A DNA stretch of 64,000 bases, from NCBI RefSeq assembly GCF_000172415.1, contig NZ_ABLD01000003.1, positions 310,001 through 374,000 on the forward strand, in the 5' to 3' direction. Both the position numbers and the translations under genes were made by a program. The notes under the pieces are model-generated. The model ran no database searches, had not been told where the DNA came from, and saw only the letters and a list, made by a program, of their open reading frames with translations. Positions 45,642 through 54,200 of the stretch are shown in pieces; the stretch's first letter is position 1; the number at the start of each line of letters is the position of its first letter. The stretch is from Paraburkholderia graminis C4D1M (lineage in GTDB: Bacteria > Pseudomonadota > Gammaproteobacteria > Burkholderiales > Burkholderiaceae).

Positions 45642-46259
45642 TCAATCCAGCAGCAGCTTGATGTCGTGCACCCAGGGCGCGGCGCCCTGGCCGTCGCGTG
45701 CGAAAAGGCGCAGCTTGCCGTCGGTGTCGAACACATAGCTCGCCGCGGTATGGTCCATCGTGTAGCTGTCTGGCGTCTTGCCCGGCACCTTCGCGTAGTA
45801 GATGCGGAAGTCTTTGGTCACCTTCTTGACCTGTGCGTCGTCGGCGGGACGCAGACCGACGAAGCTCGGATTGAACGCCGGCACGTATTGCCCGAGCAAC
45901 GCGGCAGTGTCGCGCTCGGGATCGACGGTGACGAACAGCACTTGCACACGCTTGGCATCGTCGGGACCGAGTTGCTGCAGCGCTTGCGAGAGTTCGGCCA
46001 TCGTGGTCGGGCAAACGTCCGGGCAATGCGTATAGCCGAAGAACAGCACGACCACCTTGCCCTTGTAATCCGCCATCGTGCGAATCTTGCCGGACGTGTC
46101 GGGCAGCGAGAAGTTGCTGCCGAATTGCGTATTGCCCGTAATGTCGAGATTCTGGAATGCCGGCTGCTCTTTGCCGCAGCCCGCGACAAACAACGCGCCG
46201 CCGAGCGCGCAGGCGATCACAGCAGCACGCGCGGCGCGCGCGAAGCGGATATTGAGCAT
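45642..46259 (-). CDS. Sco1/SenC-family copper chaperone for cytochrome oxidase
   Basis: A 205-residue lipoprotein (lipobox VAGC, acylated Cys near residue 28) with a thioredoxin fold. The copper-binding CxxxC is CPDVC in FFGYTHCPDVCPTTM, and the distal His lies in YTMDHTAASYV. Sco proteins deliver copper to, or reduce, the CuA site of subunit II. It is the last gene of the ctaA-ctaB side of the oxidase cluster. Confidence 0.94.
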   Translation of the reverse strand: MLNIRFARAARAAVIACALGGALFVAGCGKEQPAFQNLDITGNTQFGSNFSLPDTSGKIRTMADYKGKVVVLFFGYTHCPDVCPTTMAELSQALQQLGPDDAKRVQVLFVTVDPERDTAALLGQYVPAFNPSFVGLRPADDAQVKKVTKDFRIYYAKVPGKTPDSYTMDHTAASYVFDTDGKLRLFARDGQGAAPWVHDIKLLLD

Positions 46260-46265
46260 GGGTTA

Positions 46266-47171
46266 TTACACGCCGATCAGGACGCGCACATAGTGGTCGA
46301 CCAGCAGCGCGGCGAACAGCAGCGACAGATAGACGATCGAATAACGGAAGGTTCGGCGCGCCAGATCGTCCGAATACTCGAGATAGATCTTCCACGCGTA
46401 GGCGAGAAACAGCGCGCCGAGCAGCACGGCCGCGGCAAGGTACACCACGCCGCTCATGCCGGAGATGAACGGCATCATCGTGACGGCGAACAGGATCACC
46501 GTGTAAAGCAGAATGTGCAGCCGCGTGTACTTCTCGCCGTGAGTGTTCGGCAGCATCGGCAGGCCGGCATTTTCGTAATCTTTGCGGCGATACAGCGCGA
46601 GCGCCCAGAAGTGCGGCGGCGTCCACACGAAAATGATCAGCACGAGAATCCACGCGTCGCCCGGTACATGGCCGGTGACCGCAGCCCAGCCGAGCGCGGG
46701 CGGCATGGCGCCCGACGCGCCGCCGATCACGATGTTCTGCGGCGTGGCCGGCTTCAGCAGCAGCGTATAGATGACCGCATAGCCGACGAACGTGGCAACC
46801 GTGAGCCACATGGTGAGCGGATTGGCGAACGTGTAGAGCGTCCACATGCCGAGGCCGCCGAGCACGGCCGAGAACAGCAGGATCTGCGAGGTGGTGATTT
46901 CGCCGCGCGCCGACGGACGCCACGACGTGCGCCGCATCTTCGCGTCGATCTTCTGTTCGACGAGGCAATTGATCGCGAACGCCGCGCCGGCCAGCAGCCA
47001 GATGCCGACCGTGCCGCCGATCAGGACGGGCCACGGCACCATGCCCGGCGTCGACAGAAACATGCCGATGACGGCGCAGAACACCGCGAGTTGCGTGACG
47101 CGCGGCTTGGTGAGCGCGATGTACTGCGACATCCTGCTGCCGGGCGTTTGGGGAAGTGTTGTGCTGTCCAT
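46266..47171 (-). CDS. ctaB: Protoheme IX farnesyltransferase (heme O synthase)
   Basis: A 301-residue UbiA-superfamily membrane enzyme with about nine helices. It attaches a farnesyl group to heme B to make heme O. Prenyl-diphosphate binding motifs are seen in [19 protein letters not shown] and [26 protein letters not shown]. It follows ctaA by six bases and precedes the sco gene by six. Confidence 0.95.
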   Translation of the reverse strand: MDSTTLPQTPGSRMSQYIALTKPRVTQLAVFCAVIGMFLSTPGMVPWPVLIGGTVGIWLLAGAAFAINCLVEQKIDAKMRRTSWRPSARGEITTSQILLFSAVLGGLGMWTLYTFANPLTMWLTVATFVGYAVIYTLLLKPATPQNIVIGGASGAMPPALGWAAVTGHVPGDAWILVLIIFVWTPPHFWALALYRRKDYENAGLPMLPNTHGEKYTRLHILLYTVILFAVTMMPFISGMSGVVYLAAAVLLGALFLAYAWKIYLEYSDDLARRTFRYSIVYLSLLFAALLVDHYVRVLIGV

Positions 47172-47177
47172 GTGGAG

Positions 47178-48287
47178 TCACGCTGGCGCGGCATCGTGCG
47201 CGGGCAATACGGCACGGCCGGGACGGCTATAAGCGATTCGAAAGTTTAGCATAACGAGCAGGAGCAGCAGGACCGCCGCGCCGCCGTTATGAGCTACCGC
47301 GATAGGCAGAGGCCATTGTAGGACGATGTTCGACAATCCCGTGATGAACTGGATCAACACCACCAGCAATACGCCGTTCGCCGGACGCCGCAGCGACTCG
47401 AAGCGGCGCAGCTTGAGCGCAAACCACACGAGGTAGGCAATCACCACGAACGCAAACGTGCGATGCGTCCAATGGATTGCCACGAGCGCCTCCTGCGTGA
47501 TCATGTCGCCGTCGCCCGTCATGCCGAGCGCACGCCACAGATGGAAGCCGTGAGCGAAGTCCATCGGCGGAAGCCATTGGCCGTTGCAGGTCGGGAAATC
47601 GGTGCAGGCGAGCACCGCATAGTTCGTGCTGACCCAGCCGCCCAACGCGATCTGCGCGATCAGCAACGCGAGACCCGCTAGCGCCGCCGTGCGCCAGCGC
47701 GCGGCTTCGGGCTCGTAGGCGGGCAGCGGCGTTTGGCGCGCGGCGAGCCAGCCGAGCATGCCGAGCAACGCGAGGCCGAGCAGCAGATGCGTCGTCACGA
47801 TGACCGGCTGCAGTTTCAGCGTAACCGTCCACGCGCCGAACGCGCCTTGCACGAGGATCAGCAGCAGCAGCGACGTCGGCCACCACGGCGACACATGCAG
47901 CGGACGGCGCTTGATGCGCGCGACCCACGCGATGACCGTCTGCGCGACGATCAGCACGCCGATGGCCATTGCAAAGTAACGATGGATCATCTCGATCCAG
48001 GCCTTCGTCATGCTGACGGGGCCGGTCGGCATCGCCTGATGCGCGGCCGTGATGGCCGCGTGCGCGATAAACGGCGACGACGTGCCGTAGCAGCCCGGCC
48101 AGTCCGGACAGCCGAGCCCGGAATCGGTGAGACGCGTGAAGCCGCCGAACATCACGAGGTCGAGCGTGAGGAACGTGGTGAGCCAGACGAGCTTGCGGAA
48201 TTTGTTGTCGTCGGCTTTGACCCACACGTAGGACAGCGGCAACAACGCGATACACAAACCGATCAGGCCCAATTGCAATACGAACAT
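47178..48287 (-). CDS. ctaA: Heme A synthase, CtaA/COX15 family
   Basis: A 369-residue inner-membrane protein with eight predicted helices. It oxidises the C8 methyl of heme O to give heme A. Motifs include FGGFTRLTDSGLGCPDWPGCYG with the conserved cysteines, a histidine in EMIHRYFA, and HRTFAFVV. It works directly with ctaB, immediately downstream. Confidence 0.94.
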   Translation of the reverse strand: MFVLQLGLIGLCIALLPLSYVWVKADDNKFRKLVWLTTFLTLDLVMFGGFTRLTDSGLGCPDWPGCYGTSSPFIAHAAITAAHQAMPTGPVSMTKAWIEMIHRYFAMAIGVLIVAQTVIAWVARIKRRPLHVSPWWPTSLLLLILVQGAFGAWTVTLKLQPVIVTTHLLLGLALLGMLGWLAARQTPLPAYEPEAARWRTAALAGLALLIAQIALGGWVSTNYAVLACTDFPTCNGQWLPPMDFAHGFHLWRALGMTGDGDMITQEALVAIHWTHRTFAFVVIAYLVWFALKLRRFESLRRPANGVLLVVLIQFITGLSNIVLQWPLPIAVAHNGGAAVLLLLLVMLNFRIAYSRPGRAVLPAHDAAPA

Positions 48288-48309
48288 CTTGATTACCCTG
48301 GTTGCGGCA

Positions 48310-49038
48310 TCAGCCGATGCGGGACCACTTGAGCAGCTTGGTCAGGTCGCCCTTGATCTTGCTCGGGTCGGGATCTTTCGGGAAACGCATCATCAGATTG
48401 CCGTTCGGATCGACCATATAGAGGTGGTCGGTCACTCGAGTGCCCTTGTCGACGGGCAGCCATGCCGACACTTGCGCCGGATCGGCAATCAGCATGTTGG
48501 TGTCGGGATACGCTTTTTGTATCACGTCAGCGACGTTGCCTGCATCCGTGCGCAGCCACACTTCTACTACACGCTCGCGTTCCGGGCCCTGTGCCGCGCG
48601 GATTTGCCGCATGAAGTACAGCTTCGTGACGCAGGCTTTGTCGCAGGCGCTGTTGTCGACGGATACCAGCAGCCAGTGGCCGCGCAGCGTGGCGAGCTTG
48701 AGCGGCTTGCCGTCTTCGCCGGTCACGACGAGCGACTCGGGAATCGGCCGTTGCGGTTCGACCAGCGTGCCGTAGCTCGTCGAACCGCCCGTCGGCTTGA
48801 CGACGTAGTACATGAAGTACGAGATGGCGATCGGCGCACCGCAGACGATGGCCAGCAGCAGCAGCATCCAGCGGCCGCGCTGCCACGAGCCGCGGCCGTT
48901 CGGTTGGCCGGGCATTGGTTTCGCTGCAGCGCGTTGGGCGGCGGCGGGGCTCGCGTTGCCAGGTTTCGCGTTGGACTGTCCGTCGGATTTGCCGCCGGAT
49001 TTGCCGGTCTCGGGCGAACGGGGGGATTGCGTCGACAC
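48310..49038 (-). CDS. Membrane-anchored Sco-like cytochrome oxidase biogenesis protein
   Basis: A 242-residue protein. A 55-residue polar, Gln/Pro/Ser/Lys-rich N-terminus leads into one membrane helix (WMLLLLAIVCGAPIAISYFMY), followed by a thioredoxin-like periplasmic domain with CxxxC as CDKAC (VSVDNSACDKACVTKLYF). Such proteins are a standard member of betaproteobacterial cta clusters. A role in copper or thiol handling for the oxidase is inferred. It starts with GTG 49038, preceded by AGAGGT six bases upstream. Confidence 0.82.
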   Translation of the reverse strand: MSTQSPRSPETGKSGGKSDGQSNAKPGNASPAAAQRAAAKPMPGQPNGRGSWQRGRWMLLLLAIVCGAPIAISYFMYYVVKPTGGSTSYGTLVEPQRPIPESLVVTGEDGKPLKLATLRGHWLLVSVDNSACDKACVTKLYFMRQIRAAQGPERERVVEVWLRTDAGNVADVIQKAYPDTNMLIADPAQVSAWLPVDKGTRVTDHLYMVDPNGNLMMRFPKDPDPSKIKGDLTKLLKWSRIG

Positions 49039-49107
49039 TACGTGACCTCTTTCAATGATTGTGCGGCTCGCGTCGAACTCACATGGAACGACACGAAACA
49101 CGCTGCG

Positions 49108-49824
49108 TCACACGCCGGGCGCGTGCTCTTTTCTGGCGGCGCGGCGCGCGGCGTAAAGGCCGAAGGCCACCGCCGCCGCCGCCATGCCCCACCACTGGAA
49201 CATGTAGCCGTAATTGCGCTCCACGCCGCTGGTCGGAGCCGGCCAGTCGCGCACGAGCTTGTCGCCGTCGTCGCTCAATTGCTGGATCACGAACGGCTGC
49301 AAAGGCAGTCCGGTTTCAGCGGCGTATGCGGCGATATCCAGGTTCTGGCGAATCGGCTGATGCGCGGCCGAACCGCCCTGCCCGAGTTCGTAAGCACGCG
49401 ACGCATCAGCGCGCGCTATGCCTTCGATCTCGATCTCACCCTGCGGCGTGACGTACGGCGCGATCGTCTCGCGATTGCTCATATTGCGCGGCAACCATCC
49501 GCGATTGATCAGCACATAACCGCCGTCCGCGAGTTTAAAAGGCATCACGACGTAAAAGCCCGGCTGATCGTTATACGGACGATTGTCCAGGTACACGACC
49601 TTGTCCGCGACAAACGTGCCGCGCGCCTTCACGCGATGAAATTCGATGTCCTTCAATGCCACCGGCGCGCGGGTCACGGGTTGAGCGGGCGCGTTTTCGA
49701 ACTGCGTGATGCGCGCCTCGAGCGCTTCTTTCTGATGCGCGCGGTCACGCTGCCAGAAGCCGAGCCGCATAGTGACCGCGACCACCAGCAGGATCAATAA
49801 CGCGGGCACGAGCCGGAATTTCAT
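49108..49824 (-). CDS. SURF1 family oxidase assembly protein
   Basis: A 238-residue inner-membrane protein with a helix at each end (LVPALLILLVVAVTMRLGFWQ and YMFQWWGMAAAAVAFGLYAA) and a periplasmic domain between, the standard SURF1 layout with GFYVVMPFKL and LINRGWLPRN motifs. SURF1 assists heme A insertion into subunit I. The Met at 49824 matches the family start. It is followed 69 bases later by the Sco-like gene. Confidence 0.93.
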   Translation of the reverse strand: MKFRLVPALLILLVVAVTMRLGFWQRDRAHQKEALEARITQFENAPAQPVTRAPVALKDIEFHRVKARGTFVADKVVYLDNRPYNDQPGFYVVMPFKLADGGYVLINRGWLPRNMSNRETIAPYVTPQGEIEIEGIARADASRAYELGQGGSAAHQPIRQNLDIAAYAAETGLPLQPFVIQQLSDDGDKLVRDWPAPTSGVERNYGYMFQWWGMAAAAVAFGLYAARRAARKEHAPGV

Positions 49825-49935
49825 CGACGATACTCCCTGCCTGCATTGAGCGCCGCGGGGAACGCAGGGCAAACGCCGACGCGCGGTGAGATAATAAACG
49901 TCTCGCCTTTGCGCTTTTCCGTTTCAGCAGATTCC

Positions 49936-50145
49936 ATGCACATTCTCGTTCCCATTGCCTTCGCACTGATCATCGCCAGCATGGTGTCGGCGCTGTACTT
50001 CATGATGCATGACAAGGGCAAAACCAAGCGGATGGTCTGGTCGCTCGCCACGCGAGTCGGACTATCGATCTCGCTGTTCCTCTTCATCCTGTTTGCTTAC
50101 TGGATGGGCTGGATTCACTCGACGGGCATTCCGTACGGGCGCTGA
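49936..50145 (+). CDS. Small twin-transmembrane protein (DUF2909)
   Basis: A 69-residue protein made of two membrane helices (about 3-24 and 43-62) joined by a short basic loop (MHDKGKTKRMVWS). It is typical of the DUF2909/twin-transmembrane proteins found within cta clusters. It is the only plus-strand gene here, inserted between surf1 and ctaE. Function unknown. Confidence 0.85.
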   Translation: MHILVPIAFALIIASMVSALYFMMHDKGKTKRMVWSLATRVGLSISLFLFILFAYWMGWIHSTGIPYGR

Positions 50146-50173
50146 ATCCGGCAAGAGCTTTTACCGCTCTAAA

Positions 50174-50206
50174 CAAAACGCCGCCCTGACAGGGTCGAGG
50201 GCGGCG
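50174..50206 (-). terminator. Terminator downstream of ctaE (minus strand)
   Basis: CGCCGCCCT and AGGGCGGCG pair. Read on the minus strand the stem is followed by TTTTG. It lies 130 bases past the ctaE stop, and could also act weakly on the facing small gene. Confidence 0.65.
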
Positions 50207-50335
50207 CTGCATCAAACCGGTATGCCTGCTTCTGCGTACTGCTGATTGCGTACAGCCTGAGCGCCCGCCGAAAAACACGTTGGGCAACAGCCCGCGCAGT
50301 TCCGGCAAGCGCCGGCCCGCGCGGACAGTTCAGCC

Positions 50336-51193
50336 TTACAGCCAGTACACGACAACGTACAGTCCGAGCCAGACCACGTCCACGAAGTGCCAGTACCAGG
50401 CCGCGCCTTCGAACGCGAAGTGGTGCTCCGCCGTGAAGTGGCCGCGGATCATGCGCGCCAGCACGACCGCCAGCATCGTGCCGCCGAGGAACACGTGGAA
50501 ACCGTGGAAGCCGGTCAGCAGGAAGAACGTCGAGCCATACACGCCCGAAGCCAGCGTCAGGTTCAGTTCGTTGTACGCGTGGAAATATTCGAAGCCCTGC
50601 AGGAACAGGAAGCAGACGCCGAGCACGAGCGTGGCCGCAAGCCAGATGATCGCCTTCTTGCGATGATCTTCGCGCAGCGCGTGGTGCGAGACCGTCAGCG
50701 TCGCGCCCGACGACAGCAACAGCGCGGTATTGATAGTCGGCACCGGCCACGGCGTCATCGACTTGAAGGTCGACACGAGCGCCGCAGGACCGTTGTTCGG
50801 CCACACCGCCGAGAAGTCCGGCCAGATCAGCTTGTAGTCGAGGCTCGACAGTTCATGCAGCGCGATGGCGCGTGCGTAGAACAGCGCGCCGAAGAAAGCG
50901 CCGAAGAACATGACTTCGGAGAAGATGAACCAGCTCATGCTCCAGCGATACGACTTGTCGACGTTCTTGCCGTACATGCCGCCTTCGGACTCGGCAATCG
51001 CGTCGCCGAACCAGTGCCACAACGTAAAGAGCAGCCACAGCAGACCGACGACAACTCCGATCGGCGCCAGTTCATGTTCGTTGATCCAGGCCGCCAGCGA
51101 TCCGAGCATGATCAGCAAGCCGACGGCGGCGGTGATCGGATGCCGCGACGGATGCGGTACGAAATAGTACGGGCTCTCGTTTTGACCGCTCAT
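50336..51193 (-). CDS. ctaE: Cytochrome c oxidase subunit III
   Basis: A 285-residue subunit with seven helices. It begins MSGQNESPYYFVPHPSRHP as in betaproteobacteria, with family motifs WHWFGDAIAESEGG, EVMFFGAFFGALFYARA and the C-terminal HFVDVVWLGLYVVVYW. Subunit III stabilises the aa3 oxidase and shields the proton entry site. The preceding 150 bases to the DUF2970 gene carry no other feature I can support. Confidence 0.96.
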   Translation of the reverse strand: MSGQNESPYYFVPHPSRHPITAAVGLLIMLGSLAAWINEHELAPIGVVVGLLWLLFTLWHWFGDAIAESEGGMYGKNVDKSYRWSMSWFIFSEVMFFGAFFGALFYARAIALHELSSLDYKLIWPDFSAVWPNNGPAALVSTFKSMTPWPVPTINTALLLSSGATLTVSHHALREDHRKKAIIWLAATLVLGVCFLFLQGFEYFHAYNELNLTLASGVYGSTFFLLTGFHGFHVFLGGTMLAVVLARMIRGHFTAEHHFAFEGAAWYWHFVDVVWLGLYVVVYWL

Positions 51194-51344
51194 TCTTGAT
51201 TCTCCACTTCAGTCCAGTTGTTCCGGAAGCTCCGGCTGTATCTTCGACGGCGCGTGGCTACCGCACCGCTTCACTCTAATTCGTGGGCGCTGCCGCGCCC
51301 GGTCCTTCCTGCATCGTCACGCTGCGCGAGCCGTCTTGACCGTC

Positions 51345-51554
51345 TCAGCCGACCACCGCGCGAACCACCAGAATCAGCGCGCCGATGAAAATAGCCGTGC
51401 TGATCAGCGCCGCGATAATCACATGCAGCGGGTTCAGTTGCGTCGCGTCGCTTTCAAGATCGCGCCGCTTGCGCACGCCGAAAAACGACCAGAACACCGC
51501 CCGCATCGACTGGCCAAAGCTGCTCTTGCGCGGGCCGCCGCTGTTATCGCTCAT
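51345..51554 (-). CDS. Small membrane protein (DUF2970)
   Basis: A 69-residue protein: a polar N-terminus with RAVFWSFFGVRKRRD, then one C-terminal helix (IIAALISTAIFIGALILVV). The family occurs next to ctaG/ctaE in many betaproteobacteria. Its role in oxidase assembly is inferred only from neighbours. Confidence 0.87.
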   Translation of the reverse strand: MSDNSGGPRKSSFGQSMRAVFWSFFGVRKRRDLESDATQLNPLHVIIAALISTAIFIGALILVVRAVVG

Positions 51555-51608
51555 TGCTGTCTTCCTTCGCCTGGGCCTGCGCCTTGGCCTGGGTTTCGGC
51601 CCTTACCA

Positions 51609-52223
51609 TCAGGCGGGATTGGCGGCCGTGGCCCCCGTCTCAGCCGGAAGCGCCGCGCTTCCAACCTTCGCCGTTGCCGGCGTGTTCAACTCGAAAAACG
51701 TGTACGACAACGTGATCGTTTTCACATCCTTCGGCAGCTTCGGATCGACGACGAACACCACCGGCATCCGCTTCGTTTCGTTCGCCTTCAACGTTTGCTG
51801 CGTAAAGCAAAAACACTCTATCTTCTTGAAGTACTCGGTCGCCTGCTTCGGCGCGTAGCTCGGAATGGCTTGCGCCTGGATCGAGCGCGCCTGTTCGTTG
51901 CTCACCTCGTACATCACCGTGGTCACTTCGCCCGGATGCACGTCCAGGCTGCGCTGCTCCGGCTTGAAACCGAGCGGGCCGCGCGCGTTCGCATCCAGTT
52001 CGATCGAAATCGTGCGGCTCATGTCGACTTGCGTGTTCTTCGCCTCGCGCACCGTCGCGTCGCGCTGCACCAGGTTGTTGATCCCGGTGATCTGGCAGAT
52101 CGCGCGGTACATGGGCACCAGCGCAAAACCAAAGCCGAACATCATCAACGCGACGACGAACAGCTTGATCAGCATCGAACGGTTAAAAGAGCGATCGGCC
52201 TGAGCCGGCGGCTGCGTCGACAT
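51609..52223 (-). CDS. ctaG: Cytochrome c oxidase assembly protein CtaG/Cox11
   Basis: A 204-residue protein with a single N-terminal helix (MLIKLFVVALMMFGFGFALVPMYRAIC) and a periplasmic immunoglobulin-like domain. The copper-binding CFCF motif is in KKIECFCFTQQTL. Cox11 inserts CuB into subunit I. ATG 52223 (MSTQPPAQ) is taken as the start. It lies 41 bases after the small assembly gene. Confidence 0.95.
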   Translation of the reverse strand: MSTQPPAQADRSFNRSMLIKLFVVALMMFGFGFALVPMYRAICQITGINNLVQRDATVREAKNTQVDMSRTISIELDANARGPLGFKPEQRSLDVHPGEVTTVMYEVSNEQARSIQAQAIPSYAPKQATEYFKKIECFCFTQQTLKANETKRMPVVFVVDPKLPKDVKTITLSYTFFELNTPATAKVGSAALPAETGATAANPA

Positions 52224-52264
52224 CTCAATCCTTAACAAACCTGCAAACCAGAGTTACCGCCTGG

Positions 52265-52399
52265 TCAGGAAAACCAGCCCTGATTGATGATGACGGCAGT
52301 GAAAAAAACCGCTGCGATGGCAAGCAGCACGAGACCTAACCGCCTGTTGCTCGCGCGAATCTGCTCCGGGGTACGTCTTTCCTGTGGATTGCGCGTCAT
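52265..52399 (-). CDS. Cytochrome oxidase small assembly protein
   Basis: Only 44 residues: a charged N-terminus (MTRNPQERRTPEQIRASNRRLG) and one helix (LVLLAIAAVFFTAVIINQ). Tiny proteins of this form lie between ctaD and ctaG in Burkholderiales. A longer reading of 90 residues is open, but family size favours this start. Function inferred from context. Confidence 0.8.
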   Translation of the reverse strand: MTRNPQERRTPEQIRASNRRLGLVLLAIAAVFFTAVIINQGWFS

Positions 52400-52543
52400 G
52401 CTCGAGTTTCTGAATACCTTGCTGCTGCTTTTGTCACCGCGGTCACCGCGATCACTGCGGTTGCCGCTTCGGCGGCTGCCCGGTTCCGATGACGGCACAA
52501 CCATCATGCCGCCGCCGCAACCGGCCGTCTCGCCCAACGCCGG

Positions 52544-54157
52544 TTATTCGACGGTCGGCGGGTGTTCGAACGTGTGGAACGGAGCCGGGCTCGGCACAGT
52601 CCATTCGAGGCCCGTTGCGCCGTCCCACGGCTTGTCGGCCGCTTTTTCGTGCTCGCCGCCGCCGCGATACGCGGGCAGCGCGACCGCGAACAGAAAGTAG
52701 ACCTGTGCGAGACCAAAGCCGAATGCGCCGATCGAGATGACCTGGTTCCAGTCGGTGAACTGCGCCGGGTAGTCGGCATAACGACGCGGCATGCCGGCGA
52801 GACCCACGAAGTGCATCGGCAGGAACGCGAGGTTGAAGAAGAACATCGACGCCCAGAAGTGGATCTTGCCGCGCGTCTCGTTGTACATCCAGCCGGTCCA
52901 CTTCGGCGCCCAGTAGTACCAGCCCGAGAACAGCGCGAACAGCGAACCCGCCACCAGCACGTAGTGGAAGTGCGCCACCACGAAGTAAGTGCCGTGGTAC
53001 TGGATGTCGAGCGGCGCCATTGCCAGCATCAGGCCCGACAGACCGCCGAACGTGAACACCAGCAGGAAGCCGACTGCGAACAGCATGGGCGTTTCGAACG
53101 ACAGCGAACCACGCCACATCGTCGCGACCCAGTTGAACACCTTCACGCCGGTCGGCACCGCGATCAGCATCGTCGCGTACATGAAGAAGAGCTGACCCGT
53201 AACCGGCATGCCGGTTGCGAACATGTGGTGCGCCCAGACCATGAACGACAGAATCGCGATCGACGACGTTGCGTACACCATCGAGCTATAGCCGAACAGC
53301 GGCTTGCGCGAGAACGCCGGAATCACCTGCGACACGATCCCGAACGCCGGCAAGATCATGATGTACACCTCGGGGTGCCCGAAGAACCAGAAGATGTGCT
53401 GGTACATGACCGGGTCGCCGCCGCCTGCCGCATTGAAGAACGACGTGCCGAAGTGGCGGTCGAACAGCACCATCGTGATCGCGCCTGCCAGAACCGGCAT
53501 CACGGCGATCAGCAGATACGCGGTGATCAGCCAGGTCCAGACGAACATCGGCATCTTCATCAGCGTGAGGCCCGGTGCGCGCATGTTCAGGATCGTCACG
53601 ACGATGTTGATCCCGCCCATGATCGACGAAGCACCCATCAGGTGGACCGCGAAAATCGCGAAATCCATGCCCGGGCCCATCTGCGTGGAGAGCGGCGCGT
53701 ACAGCGTCCAGCCCGCGGCGGTCGCGCCGCCCGGCGAGAAGAACGAACCGACCAGCAGAACAGCCGCCACCGGCAGAAGCCAGAAGCTGAAGTTGTTCAT
53801 GCGGGCGAAAGCCATGTCCGATGCGCCGATCTGCAGCGGCACCATCCAGTTCGCGAAGCCGACGAAGGCCGGCATGATCGCGCCGAACACCATGATCAGG
53901 CCGTGCATGGTGGTCAACTGGTTGAAGAACTCGGGACGCATGATCTGCAGACCCGGCTCGAACAGTTCGGCACGGATCATCAGCGCCATCACGCCCCCGG
54001 AGAGGAACATGGTGAACGAGAAGATCAGGTACAGCGTACCGATGTCCTTGTGGTTGGTTGCGAACAGCCAACGACGCCAGCCGTGCGGCGTTTCGTGGGC
54101 ATGGTCGCCGTGCACGTGCTCGTGGCCCGCGACTACATCGTGTCCGATGCTAGACAT
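52544..54157 (-). CDS. ctaD: Cytochrome c oxidase subunit I
   Basis: A 537-residue subunit with twelve helices, carrying heme a and the heme a3-CuB centre. Key motifs are FNQLTTMHGLIMVF (heme a ligand), WFFGHPEVYIMILPAFG with the His-Tyr crosslink and proton-channel glutamate region, VWAHHMFATGMPV (CuB histidines) and GTYFVVAHFHYVL (heme ligands). An N-terminal His-rich stretch precedes the first helix. It lies 43 bases after ctaC. Confidence 0.97.
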   Translation of the reverse strand: MSSIGHDVVAGHEHVHGDHAHETPHGWRRWLFATNHKDIGTLYLIFSFTMFLSGGVMALMIRAELFEPGLQIMRPEFFNQLTTMHGLIMVFGAIMPAFVGFANWMVPLQIGASDMAFARMNNFSFWLLPVAAVLLVGSFFSPGGATAAGWTLYAPLSTQMGPGMDFAIFAVHLMGASSIMGGINIVVTILNMRAPGLTLMKMPMFVWTWLITAYLLIAVMPVLAGAITMVLFDRHFGTSFFNAAGGGDPVMYQHIFWFFGHPEVYIMILPAFGIVSQVIPAFSRKPLFGYSSMVYATSSIAILSFMVWAHHMFATGMPVTGQLFFMYATMLIAVPTGVKVFNWVATMWRGSLSFETPMLFAVGFLLVFTFGGLSGLMLAMAPLDIQYHGTYFVVAHFHYVLVAGSLFALFSGWYYWAPKWTGWMYNETRGKIHFWASMFFFNLAFLPMHFVGLAGMPRRYADYPAQFTDWNQVISIGAFGFGLAQVYFLFAVALPAYRGGGEHEKAADKPWDGATGLEWTVPSPAPFHTFEHPPTVE

Positions 54158-54200
54158 GACAATCTCCTAAAGCGAATACTGCGGTGCGATCATGAACACG

